A DNA stretch of 64,000 bases from assembly GCA_030512295.1 (NCBI GenBank), contig JAULSR010000008.1, positions 1,285,053 to 1,349,052 of the forward strand, in the 5' to 3' direction. A program made the position numbers and the translations under genes. Position 1 is the first letter of the stretch; every line of letters starts with the position of its first letter. The notes beneath the pieces are model-generated. The model saw nothing but the letters and a program-made list of their open reading frames with translations, did no database searches and was not told the origin of the DNA. Positions 40,221-49,160 of this stretch are shown here, piece after piece. Origin of the DNA: Bombardia bombarda (Eukaryota; Ascomycota; Sordariomycetes; Sordariales; Lasiosphaeriaceae).

Positions 40221-40785
40221 TAAGCAAAGCAATATATTCGGACGCCTTTTGACCTCGATAAGAGTCTCTGTAGGGCTGTCATTAGCTGGGTTTCACATAA
40301 AGTTTTATAGAAGGTTAAAGAGTAACGGAAATTACGTATATAAGACCCTCCTCCGTCTCTAATTTATACGGGTACCTTTATACGTGTTTATGGGCTCCCG
40401 TGCTTACACGCCTTAGATGCACGGGTGAAGAGCCTCTTCTCCTTGAAGACTTCCATTCCCATTGGCGTCTTATACGCAGTGGAGCTCCAATTCACATTCT
40501 AGAGCCTCGGCGACTTGAGTCTCGGCAACAGCGAGACCAGCGAGACCAGCGGGACCAGCGAGACCAGCGAAGACTCCCAGAATCGAGCATTAGGCGCGAG
40601 CCTAGCCAATTTGAGGTCGTCGAGGCTATACGCACGGCTCCTACGTGTAGTAAATGCCATATAGTTAGTCATAGACGGGGCGCTAGGGCGTGCCCGCAGC
40701 GATATGTAGCAGATTAGGTAGTTAGTTGTAAGGTGAAGAGAGCGTTGGCCGCGTTGGCCGCGATTTCGGAGTTGCGGGGTTATTC
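40221..40785 (+). pseudogene. Right arm of the inverted-repeat element with transposase-like C-terminal frame (CCHC-like knuckle)
   Basis: A frame open from about 40400 to TAG 40715-40717 ends with CSKCHIVSHRRGARACPQRY, a C-x2-C-x4-H-type knuckle. Such knuckles close some fungal MULE-type and related transposases. Upstream is a short QRD tandem (four to five repeats, about 40530-40570). There is no catalytic domain: the rest of the gene would have been where retroelements now sit, or is lost. The stretch is GC-normal, in sharp contrast to the LTR 180 bp upstream. The function is inferred from position between the inverted repeat arms and from the knuckle. Confidence 0.45.
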
Positions 40786-40850
40786 AGTTGACTAAGCGGA
40801 ATTCTGCTGACTAACGCGCACTCGGGAGTGCGTATAGTGGGAGCCGTCAA
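40786..40850 (-). repeat. Right 65-bp terminal inverted repeat of the island
   Basis: Perfect reverse complement of 1221-1285. It ends GGAGCCGTCAA. It lies about 110 bp upstream of the APH-family start codon, so it may sit in that gene's promoter. Confidence 0.92.
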
Positions 40851-40890
40851 GGTGACCCGTGCACCTTAGTCAGCCTTCCCAGGGATAAAC
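40851..40890 (+). repeat. Right fragment of the interrupted Gypsy-1-type LTR
   Basis: GGTGACCCGTGCACC followed by TTAGTCAGCC and CCAGGGATAAA matches the middle of the LTR at 60280-60522 directly after the point where the left half (1131-1220) stops. The match is lost after about 40890. Confidence 0.6.
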
Positions 40891-40961
40891 ATGATGCCTT
40901 GACTAACCGTTCGCATATAACAGGTTAACTCGCCTCGTAACGTTCAACTCTGGTCGGGCAC

Positions 40962-42196
40962 ATGGACAGTCTCAAGTTGCAACTTGAAGAGGTGTCCGTC
41001 GTGCTGGGCACCAAAATTGTTAATGCGACTCGCTTTGAGCAAGGTCTATCCCATGACGTCTACATGATTTCGACTGAGGCCGCGGATACTTATACCCTTC
41101 GAATCCCAAAAAACAAGACGGCTGCCTCAATCGCCAAAACGGGCACAGTACTCCTGACAGCCCTGAAACGTGGGCAGCCTACACTGCAAGTGCCTTCTAT
41201 CATTTACGAATCGGACCAGTTCTCAATCCTTCAGTTTCTCGATGGGGAGCCTTTGAAGTCGTGGAACAACTTGGACATGTCCGTTCACAGGCGCGAAACC
41301 TTGCTAGAAGGCATCGGCAAGTTGCTGTTGGATGTTTGGACGGCGGCCGCGGTAGCAGATGCGTCACCTCGTGAGCAATGGCCCCATCCCAACCATGTAT
41401 GCTAGCACTAACAACGTTTATAACAGCCAATTTTTGTACGTATCGTGCCTGGTTGGTCAACGAAGTCGACAAAGGATTTCGGCGGTCGCTCGCTCGATCG
41501 GACTGGGGCGATCCAGTTCACTTCCTGCATCGCCGTACCATCATCCCACAAATGCTGCCGGAATACGATGGAACGATGATTGCATTGAAACACGGCGACC
41601 TGAATGTCTGGAATGTCTTGGCAGACGGAAAAGGATTGACCGGGTAAGTGTTGCAGTCTTATGGCGTAAGGATAATTGCTTATGACGGACGTATAGGGTG
41701 ATAGATTGGGATACGGCCCAGATGGTGCCGCTGGCTGCTGCCGTTCAGCATCCTTTATTCATCGCCGATATTCCTGGGTGGCTAAACGACGGTGTGCCGC
41801 CGGACATGACCTTTGAAGACGATCGAGTCATGCTGGAAAGCATTGTCCATCGGCTCTCCACAACCTCCCCATCACCGATAGCAAAGGAGGTCCCTACTTT
41901 GCTACGGACGAGCCGAGAGAGGCAATTCTTCGAGATGTCACTTCGGAACAAGCAAATCAATGGCCGAGTATACCCGCGAAAAGTTGGTGCCGAGTTCTAT
42001 TGACAAAACCATGGCACTGCAAAACTTGGCAGAGTTTCTCGAGTCGAACCCAGACCTGCAGAAGGACCCGGGCATCCAGCAATTGGAAACACGCTTGTTG
42101 TGCCTCCCCAACGCACCAACGGCCGAGTCAGCGAACCAGCTCGGCCCCTTCGATTCAACTCATGTGACCTCGGCCAGCCATGCATTCGTAGGATGA
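40962..42196 (+). CDS. Aminoglycoside phosphotransferase (APH)-family protein, probably frameshifted near the 3' end
   Basis: Inferred exons are 40962-41370, 41427-41643 and 41697-42003 (310 residues). Intron 1 (56 bp) has GTGAGC, CACTAAC and AACAG; intron 2 (53 bp) has GTAAGT and TATAG. Catalytic signatures are HGDLNVWN (192-199, loop Asp194) and VIDWD (metal-binding Asp212/214), typical of APH/choline-kinase-like enzymes that phosphorylate small hydroxylated substrates; the substrate is unknown. After RNKQIN the frame ends early at 42001-42003, while the next frame (from about 41960 to 42196: REKLVPSS, then LAEFLESNP) looks like the usual C-terminal tail of fungal members. A 1-nt shift near 41957 therefore seems likely; the catalytic core is intact. 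Start chosen at the first ATG after the repeat boundary. Confidence 0.78.
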
Positions 42197-43333
42197 GGCT
42201 ACCTCACTGGCTACGTTACTGTGCACAGGAGATCGCTCTGGCACGATCGCAAACATCTGGGTTCCAAGTCACAGAGGGCATAGCCAAGGAAAGAGACGAA
42301 TGTTGTGAGCAAAGAGGCATAGCGAGAGTGGATTTGTACGATTCAGGTGGAGGCGGACGAGGATGATAAGGATAAGGACGACGACGACGCCGGCTTTGAG
42401 GTCATCAAGAAACCATACCAGCCCACGCCATCTAAGCGCGAACGCAAACCGTCTCAGTCGAGGACCAAGCGCCTGGCGCAGGATGGCGTAGGAGGGGGCG
42501 TGGCCGGGAGCCAGGGACCAACCACATTATGGCGATTGGCCTGCCGAAACTTCAGATCACCGCAGCCGCCCCTTTCCTACCCATAAAGCACCCATTGCAT
42601 CCCAATGAACAACCACCACCACCCGTGATGGTGCAACGACATGCCGCGACCGTGTTCGACGGGGCCATGCGACCCACGCCATCGATCTGTCTGGACGGGC
42701 TAAGCCGGCAGCGAATGTTCCCTGCGACACTATGCTCGGGTTGGGCCTCTTTACACGATTCTTGTCGATGAAATCCAGTGGACGGACGACGGCATCGAGG
42801 CGAGGCAACGGTGGCGGAGGATGGGGGAGAGGCCGCCGGGGACTGGAGGAACTGCCTCCCGCGTTGCAGGCCCGCGCAGGACGACGCCAATGGATCGAGG
42901 CCGGGAAAGACAGCAACCAGAATGCCTAAGTCATCTAGCCTGCTGCCTCTTGCCTTGTGTTACCTTAGACACGGCTCTGTGGTTGCACTGCGAGTGGTGA
43001 GACGACAGAGCCAAGTGAGTCACAAAGTTTCCCGTTACTGGTAGGGTTCTGAGGGGGTTCGTAGGAACCGATGCCTGGGCGGCTCACTGGGCCGCCAAGG
43101 CAGGGCAACGGTGGTGACCGTCGGCAGCGGCGTTAGGAGTACCTACTCCTGCCGATAACACAAGTGCTCGGTGTAGGGCACTTTCGTGCTCACCGACTCG
43201 GTTCTGAACCTACTTGAGGGCTCAGCTGCAAAAGTCCCGATTCCGAAGGTCGGCCGAGATGGCCATGACCAGGCCATGGAACTGGCCGGATGGGGACTAT
43301 CACCTGAGTCACATCTCGTGCCAACAAGCTCTT
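42197..43333. other. Spacer without an assignable gene
   Basis: GC-rich sequence with many short overlapping frames on both strands. The only passage with a protein-like look is an acidic, lysine/arginine-rich frame around 42350-42475 (DEDDKDKDDDD then KKPYQPTPSKRE), with no start or partner exon I can define. 42550-42920 is open in several frames because of base composition. I make no gene call. Confidence 0.5.
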
Positions 43334-43692
43334 CCTACCCTACACTTCATGCCTACCCTACACTTCGTGCCTACCCTACACTTGGTGCCTACCCTATACT
43401 TGGTGCCTACCCTACACTTCGTTCGTGCCTATCCTACACTTCATGCCTACCCTACACTTGGTGACACTTGGTGCCTACCCTACACTTCGTGCCTACCCTA
43501 CACTTCGTTACCCTACACTTCATGCCTACCCTACACTTCGTTCGTGCCTACCCTACACTTCGTGCCTACCCTACACTTCATGCCTACACTTGGTGCCTAC
43601 CCTATACTTAGTGCCTACCCTATACTTTATGTCTACCCTACACTTGGTGCCTACCCTACACTTCATGCCTACCCTACACTTGGTGCCTACCA
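43334..43692. repeat. 18-bp minisatellite, about 19-20 units
   Basis: The tandem unit CCTACCCTACACTTSRTG recurs with period 18 and occasional short or split units (for example near 43410, 43461, 43509, 43590). The multiple-of-three period keeps a frame open and creates a spurious PTLHLV/PTLHFM-repeat peptide. One strand is nearly free of G in the core. Confidence 0.93.
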
Positions 43693-44982
43693 CAGTCGGG
43701 GCATCATAGAGTGGGTGGAGATATGGATGCGGGCTTGCAGGCGGTTATGGGTCCCATTTGCAAGTCGACGTGGGAGGGCATGCGAGGACGTGACTGCCGA
43801 GCCAAGGCCCCACCCACCAGAGGAATGGCGGAGAGAGGATTGGAGTTGGTGGCAGGAAGCCTCCAGAGTCACACATCCCGCAGAGCATCGCCTATGCCGA
43901 AAGGGAGTGGAACTGGCTGCTGAATGGTCAGGACTACGCGCCAACAGGAGCAGGTCAGCCACGGACGGCGCGGCGGATGAGTCAGGGATGCTGATGAAGT
44001 TCCGATCCCGACTTCAATGTAAGAGTCCTAGGCTAAGTCAGGAGACAGCAATGTCAGGAGGCAACCGAAGGTCAGGTAGCGAACTTCTCGACTTGGCCAC
44101 ACTTGCTCAGGATATAGCTGCCAGACTCGTCGTCCACGATCTTATCGCAGGCGGTTCGTTACAACCAGACGCCCCTCAGTTCGTTCAAATCGATAGATTC
44201 CTCGCCAGCTCCTGCTGCTACACCATCTGTTGCGTCGAGCATGTTGGAGTTGGGCCAAACGGGCGCAGTCCGGGCGTACAACGAGGTTTTTGAGGCCTTC
44301 CTTAATCAGTCACAATTTGGAGATCACGATTCTCCACCCCCGACGCTGCGAGAAGGGGACAGCAACAACGACAGTAACAACAATGGCGAAGCGAGGCATA
44401 AAGGCTCCCCTGGTGGTTTTAAACGTTCTTGATCTACGGAGGAGAGCGAAGACATAGGCATTTGTCATCACAGCTACGAATGGCCTCAGTACAGGTTGGC
44501 TGTATACTGGCGAGACTGGACGTTCAAAAGCAGCGGGTTCATCAACAAGACGGGAAGCAGAGTTCAGCTTCACTCCGCATCCTTAGGTTGGGCGGATTAG
44601 CTTCGAATTGGATATACACGGCTTCGTGGGGTCTCTCGGCGGCAGGCTACGCAGTGGCGCAACAAGGCACGAAGCAATGACGAACGCGGATCACTTACGC
44701 ACAGTAGGGCCTCCGCAAAAGTACCACCCAGGCCAAAGCGATGGCATCGGGTACGGCGTCGTAGCAATGGGCAAGTGGTCTATCCGCGCAGACGGGCAGT
44801 GCAGCGGAGGAGGGTTGCCTGACGCGGAGTATATAAGATGCTCCCCGTCCGTCCTTTCCTTCGGCTCCCTCTCCTCTTGAGCAAGTCGCCTTCGCTGTTC
44901 TAAGGTCGCCCCCCTCAGGTCGCTCCTCTCCTTAAGCTACCGCTTCCCCTCAACAACGACCTCGGGCTGGACTCAGCTCACA
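43693..44982. other. Spacer with gene-like fragments and a promoter-like segment
   Basis: A frame around 44115-44430 has protein-like composition (MLELGQTGAVRAYNEVFEAF, then DSNNDSNNNG), bounded upstream by a stop at about 44116; no family is recognised. 44828-44835 carries TATATAAG followed by a long CT-rich tract up to 44970, a typical fungal core promoter and leader, directly before the ATG at 44983. Nothing else is supported. Confidence 0.45.
44828..44835 (+). promoter_or_regulatory. TATA-like element with CT-rich leader
   Basis: TATATAAG lies 148-155 bp before the ATG at 44983 and is followed by pyrimidine-rich stretches (CCTTTCC, CTCCCTCTCC). This layout is common in fungal promoters. 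No transcription data can be seen here. Confidence 0.4.
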
Positions 44983-45416
44983 ATGAGCTTGGGAAAATCG
45001 GATGCCTCCATCTATGGGACTCTTCGACCCTGCGTGGCTGGAATGTCTGGTGGGGAGTCAGGGGTTCTGTCGATTCGCAACTATGCCTGGCTTCCTCGTC
45101 ACCTTGACCTGGAATAACCAGATACGCCTCTGACATTGAGGTCCATGTCAAGGCAATTCGACGGGAACTGCTTTTGGTGTTCACGGGCGACCTAGGGGCC
45201 GCGGCCACGAAACGTCGCAAGCGAGTCCTCGAGGGCAATCTACCGGACCTGAACCTGGTTGTCAAGCGCCTCGAGGAGGAGGATGGGCTTACTGTCGCGG
45301 CTCTCCTTTGCCACGGCCGAGGGGCGACTTGGAGCCTGATCCCCGTGAGACGTGCAAGAGCGCAAACGAGAACCCCTTTGATGGGTGCTTCACCCTGCTG
45401 GTTCTGCAACACCTGA
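44983..45416 (+). pseudogene. Small uncharacterised gene, apparently frameshifted
   Basis: ATG 44983 follows a TATA-like box and a CT-rich leader and opens 44 codons (MSLGKSDASIYGTLRP...) to TAA 45115-45117. A second frame starting near 45111 continues with coding-like composition (DIEVHVKAIRRELLLVFTGD, then KRLEEEDGLTVAALL) to TGA at 45414-45416. Either a 1-nt shift near 45110 or an unseen intron joins them; I see no convincing splice signals. No known family. The promoter layout makes it the best candidate gene between the minisatellite and the recombinase relic. Confidence 0.35.
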
Positions 45417-45749
45417 GCCAACTGCCTCTTCACTGGGCGTAATGCATCCTGCAACTAGACCGAGCCACTCGAGATAATTAACTTGAAGGGAGATGACATC
45501 GCCGCAGTCGTAGCTCGGGACATTTGGGGACCGGGGGCATACTACGAGCCATCCGAGCGACACTCGGGTGGCGTTATCGCTATACTAGGTAGTCGAGTTA
45601 GTGCAGTGACGTTGTTTATCCTGACCTCTCGCTGGTTGCTCTGGCGCCGGCCAGTATTAAGAGTTATTCCTCTTGTGAGTTCAACGCGCATTATGCCGGC
45701 AGAGTTCGCATACAGTGTTCAACCTGGACACATCGTACAATTGTCCTAA

Positions 45750-48045
45750 TTAACTAGTGTCCTTCCTGCTGTGAAGAATGATCCTCGGTCTGGACTTCAC
45801 GCTCTTCTCCGGAGTGGTCATCTCTGGCCTCCCCACCCTTGGAATAACCTTAGGTCTAAGCTCCTTTCTATGGATGACCTTTTGCGTGATACTTAAATCG
45901 CGTTTCATCGGCCAACACAATTTCCCTTGGACCTGCATTCCGGGACAGGACATGGTACGGCATCGGTCTTGCGCCTCTCGAGATTGTCGCTCCACATGGT
46001 CCCACATGGTTCCCTTCCGAGTGAAGCATCTCTCACAGAATATGCATTCATGCGACGCCTTCTGGGTTTGGAGGGAGGCCGAGGGAGCAGCAGTCCTAGG
46101 GTACGGCGGCGGCGGGTCTTGGACCGCCGCAGGGCTTATTGGGTCTTGTATCATCGATGCGTACCTTGGCTTCGGCGCGATGGGACGTCCTTGGACCGGA
46201 AGCTCGACAAGACAACGGTTTGCAGTGTTTGCTTTGCAGCCTTCGTCGATAGTGTTTGAGCCTCCATTTGATTCTGTGGGGGTGTCGGCTCCTTCGGCTC
46301 GATTTTCCAAGCATAATCAACCCAAGCGTTGACTGCGTCGACCTTCCTGCGTATGATCTCGTCTTCGGGGAGGTCTTCGTTCATCAAATCGCCGAGGATG
46401 CCGGCGAGAACCCTCCGTTCTGGCAGGCTAAATAAAGATGACCTTCTGTAGTGGCTGCTGGGGGCGATAGATGCCACACTCAATTGTCTGTCGAGCTCTT
46501 CCTTGTTCCTTTGCTTGAAGTGGTCCTGACGAAGAATCCCCACCCACATTTCTGCGGTGCTTTTGTGCTTTGCCGCCCTCAGCTCGTTCCATTTCTGGAC
46601 ATCACTGCTCGGGCCGACAGCACACATCACTTCTTCGGACACCCCCATTGGGGCATTTTTCATCGTACTGGAGGCCAATATGGTTTAAGGATGTCCAGGT
46701 AGGGAGATTCGGTGCCACGACCCAAGCCTGCATCTTGGGGTATGGCGTTCCTCATCGAGTTGGCATAGTGATTCACATATACAGCACTATTTGGTCGGTG
46801 CCGCGCCCCCCCTGATCCCGAATGGACTGACGGTCTTTCTGTATTGATATATCACGGCGGAGGAGACTTACTATCAAGGATTTCCAGATTCCCGCGGCGA
46901 TACGGATACGACTGGAATCTACCAGGGAATCCCGCCGCCTCTCCAAGCTTGCCCGATTGGTTATCGAACATGTCCGCTGTCAGCGGGTTCGTCTGACTTC
47001 TCCGGCCCTTCGACGGACTCAACGGTTTTTCGAAACACTGGCTTGTGCCAAAACTCCCTCTTCCAGGGGATACGCACGGCGGGCATGCTGATCTTGGTGT
47101 TGAAGAAAAGCTCGGTTCTGGTAGCAAAAAAATCGGGTTTGTCGATGACCCCTTCTGCTAAAAGCCTTGGCGAGGAGATGAGAGATCGGGCAGAGAACAG
47201 GGGGCAGAGAACAGGGGGCAGAGAACAGGGGGCAGAGAACAGGGAGCTTCTCTTCGACGAAGGGGAACCAGGTAGGCACCATCTGCTTGTCATGGCCCTT
47301 GTGGAAGCGCAGAAGTACCTGGCATCGCGAGGCGGTCTCGGCCGCCATCGCCCATCGGGTCGTGCAGGATCCAGAGGTCTATATCTTCCCAGCAGAGGGA
47401 GGACCTTGTACGCCGCCTCTTCCCTCTCATCTAATTCGTCGCACACCCAGCATACCTTGGGGCGCGGTTGGATGTATGGGTCCGAACCGATATTGACATC
47501 CCGTGAAGGCATCGGACGGACTCGCCATCGTACTTCCTCCTTGATGGCCTTCTTCAGGTCCCTAGGTTTGGCATACACCAACTCGTGCCTTCGACAACCT
47601 TGTCCACATGAGGCAAATACGGATGAACGCATCATCGAGTCGGTCAAGTCCGATCTTGAAGGTCGTCCTATCTCGAACCCAGCGGAAATGCGCCAAGATA
47701 GGTGAAGCCTTGGGGAGCAAGGACGCCCTTGTGCTTCGGTTCCACCCGCAGCCCAAATGTAGGCGTGAGTTCGATCCTGGCGACTAATACAAAGTGATCT
47801 CGGAGTTGCTTTTCGAGAGGTACACCGTTGTACTTCCAAAAACACTGCTGACAGGTACCTTAAGTACAGGCGGATCGTACTCTCGGCGCCAATGTTGGAT
47901 TTGTCCCCTTCGCATCAAATACCGGGCATATCCTTCGGCAAGACCCTTGTTGTCCCAACTCAGTGTCTTTATGAGGAGGGCCTTCCATTCCGGTCTGTCT
48001 GGTAATGACTTGCAGAAAGCAATCCCCATTGTCGTTGACCCTTAA
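45750..48045 (-). pseudogene. DUF3435/FluG-type tyrosine recombinase pseudogene (Starship-captain family)
   Basis: Reading on the minus strand through several frames: core-binding region (LPDRPEWKALLIKTLSWDN, about 48010-47954; RYLMRRGQIQHW), a middle part with ELVYAKPRDLKKAIKEE (about 47590-47540) and KVCWVCDELDEREEAAYKVL (about 47455-47395), catalytic-domain pieces LRFHKGHDKQMVPT, LCPISHLLAKAF, FFNTKISMPAVRIPW, and SYPYRRGNLEILD (about 46905-46867, conserved Arg box), then a helical tail (LSVASI, ERRVLAGILGDL) and a C2H2-like end (CIFCERCFTRKGTMWDHVER, about 46050-45990). At least four frame changes and stops make it dead. A 14-bp repeat has added 14 residues in frame at 47191-47246. DUF3435 enzymes mobilise large fungal cargo elements; this copy points toward lower coordinates. 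Confidence 0.8.
47191..47246. repeat. 14-bp tandem repeat inside the recombinase pseudogene
   Basis: Four units of CAGAGAACAGGGGG (last one varied). The three extra units add 42 bp, so they insert 14 residues between EEKLP and VLCPISH without shifting the frame. Confidence 0.9.
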
Positions 48046-48538
48046 CGATGTTGTACTTCGTCCTGTCGCTGCGGTGCGGTGTGCAAAAGGGCGTCGATTG
48101 TTTCCTCGATCTATGAAATACTGAAGTTCCTCAGGGGGTGAGTTGCGGTTCCTTCGGTTCGTCCCTAATCCGCGCTTCTGTCACAACCATCTGGGCCAGC
48201 ATAACGTCATTGTCGACCCCGAAACACTGTCGTAGAGCTAAGCCGCTCAACGCGTCGACGGGTCACAACCGCTTGACATCATTTTTTGCTATATATCATG
48301 TCAAATTTCATTGCCCTGAAGAGTAAGTGCTGGTGGGGTCAAGCGTTAACATACGAGCTGCAAGTGGGACAATCATCTTGTGTCTGGGTCGATGATGATA
48401 TATCTGTGCCACAACCGCCAGGGCATTTCACGACCTCGCTCGGCATGATTGTCGTTCTTGTTAGGGTCTCTGTGGCATTTGCCAACTGGTGGTCAAGACT
48501 CGGAAGATATATCTATTTGGGTACAATAGCAGGCCATC
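48046..48538. other. Spacer, no gene seen
   Basis: Mixed-composition sequence between the recombinase relic and the next frame. Short frames only, none with a recognisable motif. Confidence 0.5.
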
Positions 48539-48937
48539 ATGGATTTTATCGTACATCGCGCAGACAACCTCCCAACCGAAAGAAACTCCGTTTTCTTACG
48601 CACCGATCCTACCTCCCGCCGCTCAGTCCACCTCGATCACCAGGGACATGTCGTCGCAAGTCTGGATTACGGGCCATCACCCAGCGCTCGCGCAATCCTG
48701 GCCACAGCCAGCAGCCCAGCCATCGAGGTAGCCTTTGACACGTCTGGCAAAAGGCCACAGAAACGCAGGAGGAACGGCCGCAGTGAATTGGATTTCGATG
48801 CGCAGGTTCCTATGATCGGGTCGACGGGAATCCGCTCCGGTGTTGGAATCAGAGTGGGCGTAGGGATTATTTTGCCGCTAATCCAAGCGCGAACTCGACC
48901 TATCATACCCTGTACGAACGACGCCAAGGTCGGCTAA
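48539..48937 (+). CDS. Hypothetical small protein, 132 residues
   Basis: ATG at 48539 opens MDFIVHRADNLPTERNSVFL, with balanced, host-like codon use for about 85 codons and a basic patch (KRPQKRRRNG) near residue 80. The last 45 codons (GIRSGVGIRVGVGIILPL) look less natural, so the true end could be an unseen splice near 48803 (CGCAGGTTCC). No domain or paralogue is recognised. It lies upstream of the DUF7924-type gene, same strand, about 220 bp away; a link is possible but not shown. Confidence 0.4.
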   Translation: MDFIVHRADNLPTERNSVFLRTDPTSRRSVHLDHQGHVVASLDYGPSPSARAILATASSPAIEVAFDTSGKRPQKRRRNGRSELDFDAQVPMIGSTGIRSGVGIRVGVGIILPLIQARTRPIIPCTNDAKVG

Positions 48938-49160
48938 TGGTTGGCTAATAACTTATCGGATAAGACGCGGCCGATTGCGTGACCTACCCTCCCACATCTA
49001 AGCTAGATGATCTAACAGCGCGTTCCAGCCCAATCATTCCCGTCATATATACACCCAACCGACCAACTTCCTGCGACGCAATTCAAAGGCAGCCGTCGAG
49101 CGCGACCTCTATATCCTCCCTGCGCCCCCTCCTTGTCTCGATTATCCATAACGCGCGCTT

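Larger units (their letters stand above)
1221..40850 (+). mobile_element. Inverted-repeat-bounded DNA transposon (MULE-like candidate) filled with nested retrotransposons
   Basis: Two perfect 65-bp inverted repeats bound 39.63 kb. Only the first ~90 bp (1286-1375) and last ~565 bp (40221-40785) between them are non-retroelement sequence. The right part carries a degenerate frame ending in a CCHC-like zinc knuckle, as some fungal MULE-type transposases do; I infer that this is the transposase end. The outer flanks match adjoining parts of one LTR, so the element probably inserted into it. A clean target duplication is not visible: the left flank ends AGGTTGT and the right flank begins GGTGACCC. 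The superfamily call is tentative. Confidence 0.55.

Noticed and set aside
42552..42929. Several overlapping 65-119-codon frames on both strands
   Set aside because: Open on both strands in multiple frames, a GC-composition effect; no start context, splice pattern or motif.
43214..44293. 359-codon plus-strand open frame
   Set aside because: It stays open because of the 18-bp minisatellite; the part after it has no motif and overlaps other open frames.
47043..47705. 220-codon plus-strand open frame
   Set aside because: It is antisense to the DUF3435 relic, which explains the sequence far better.
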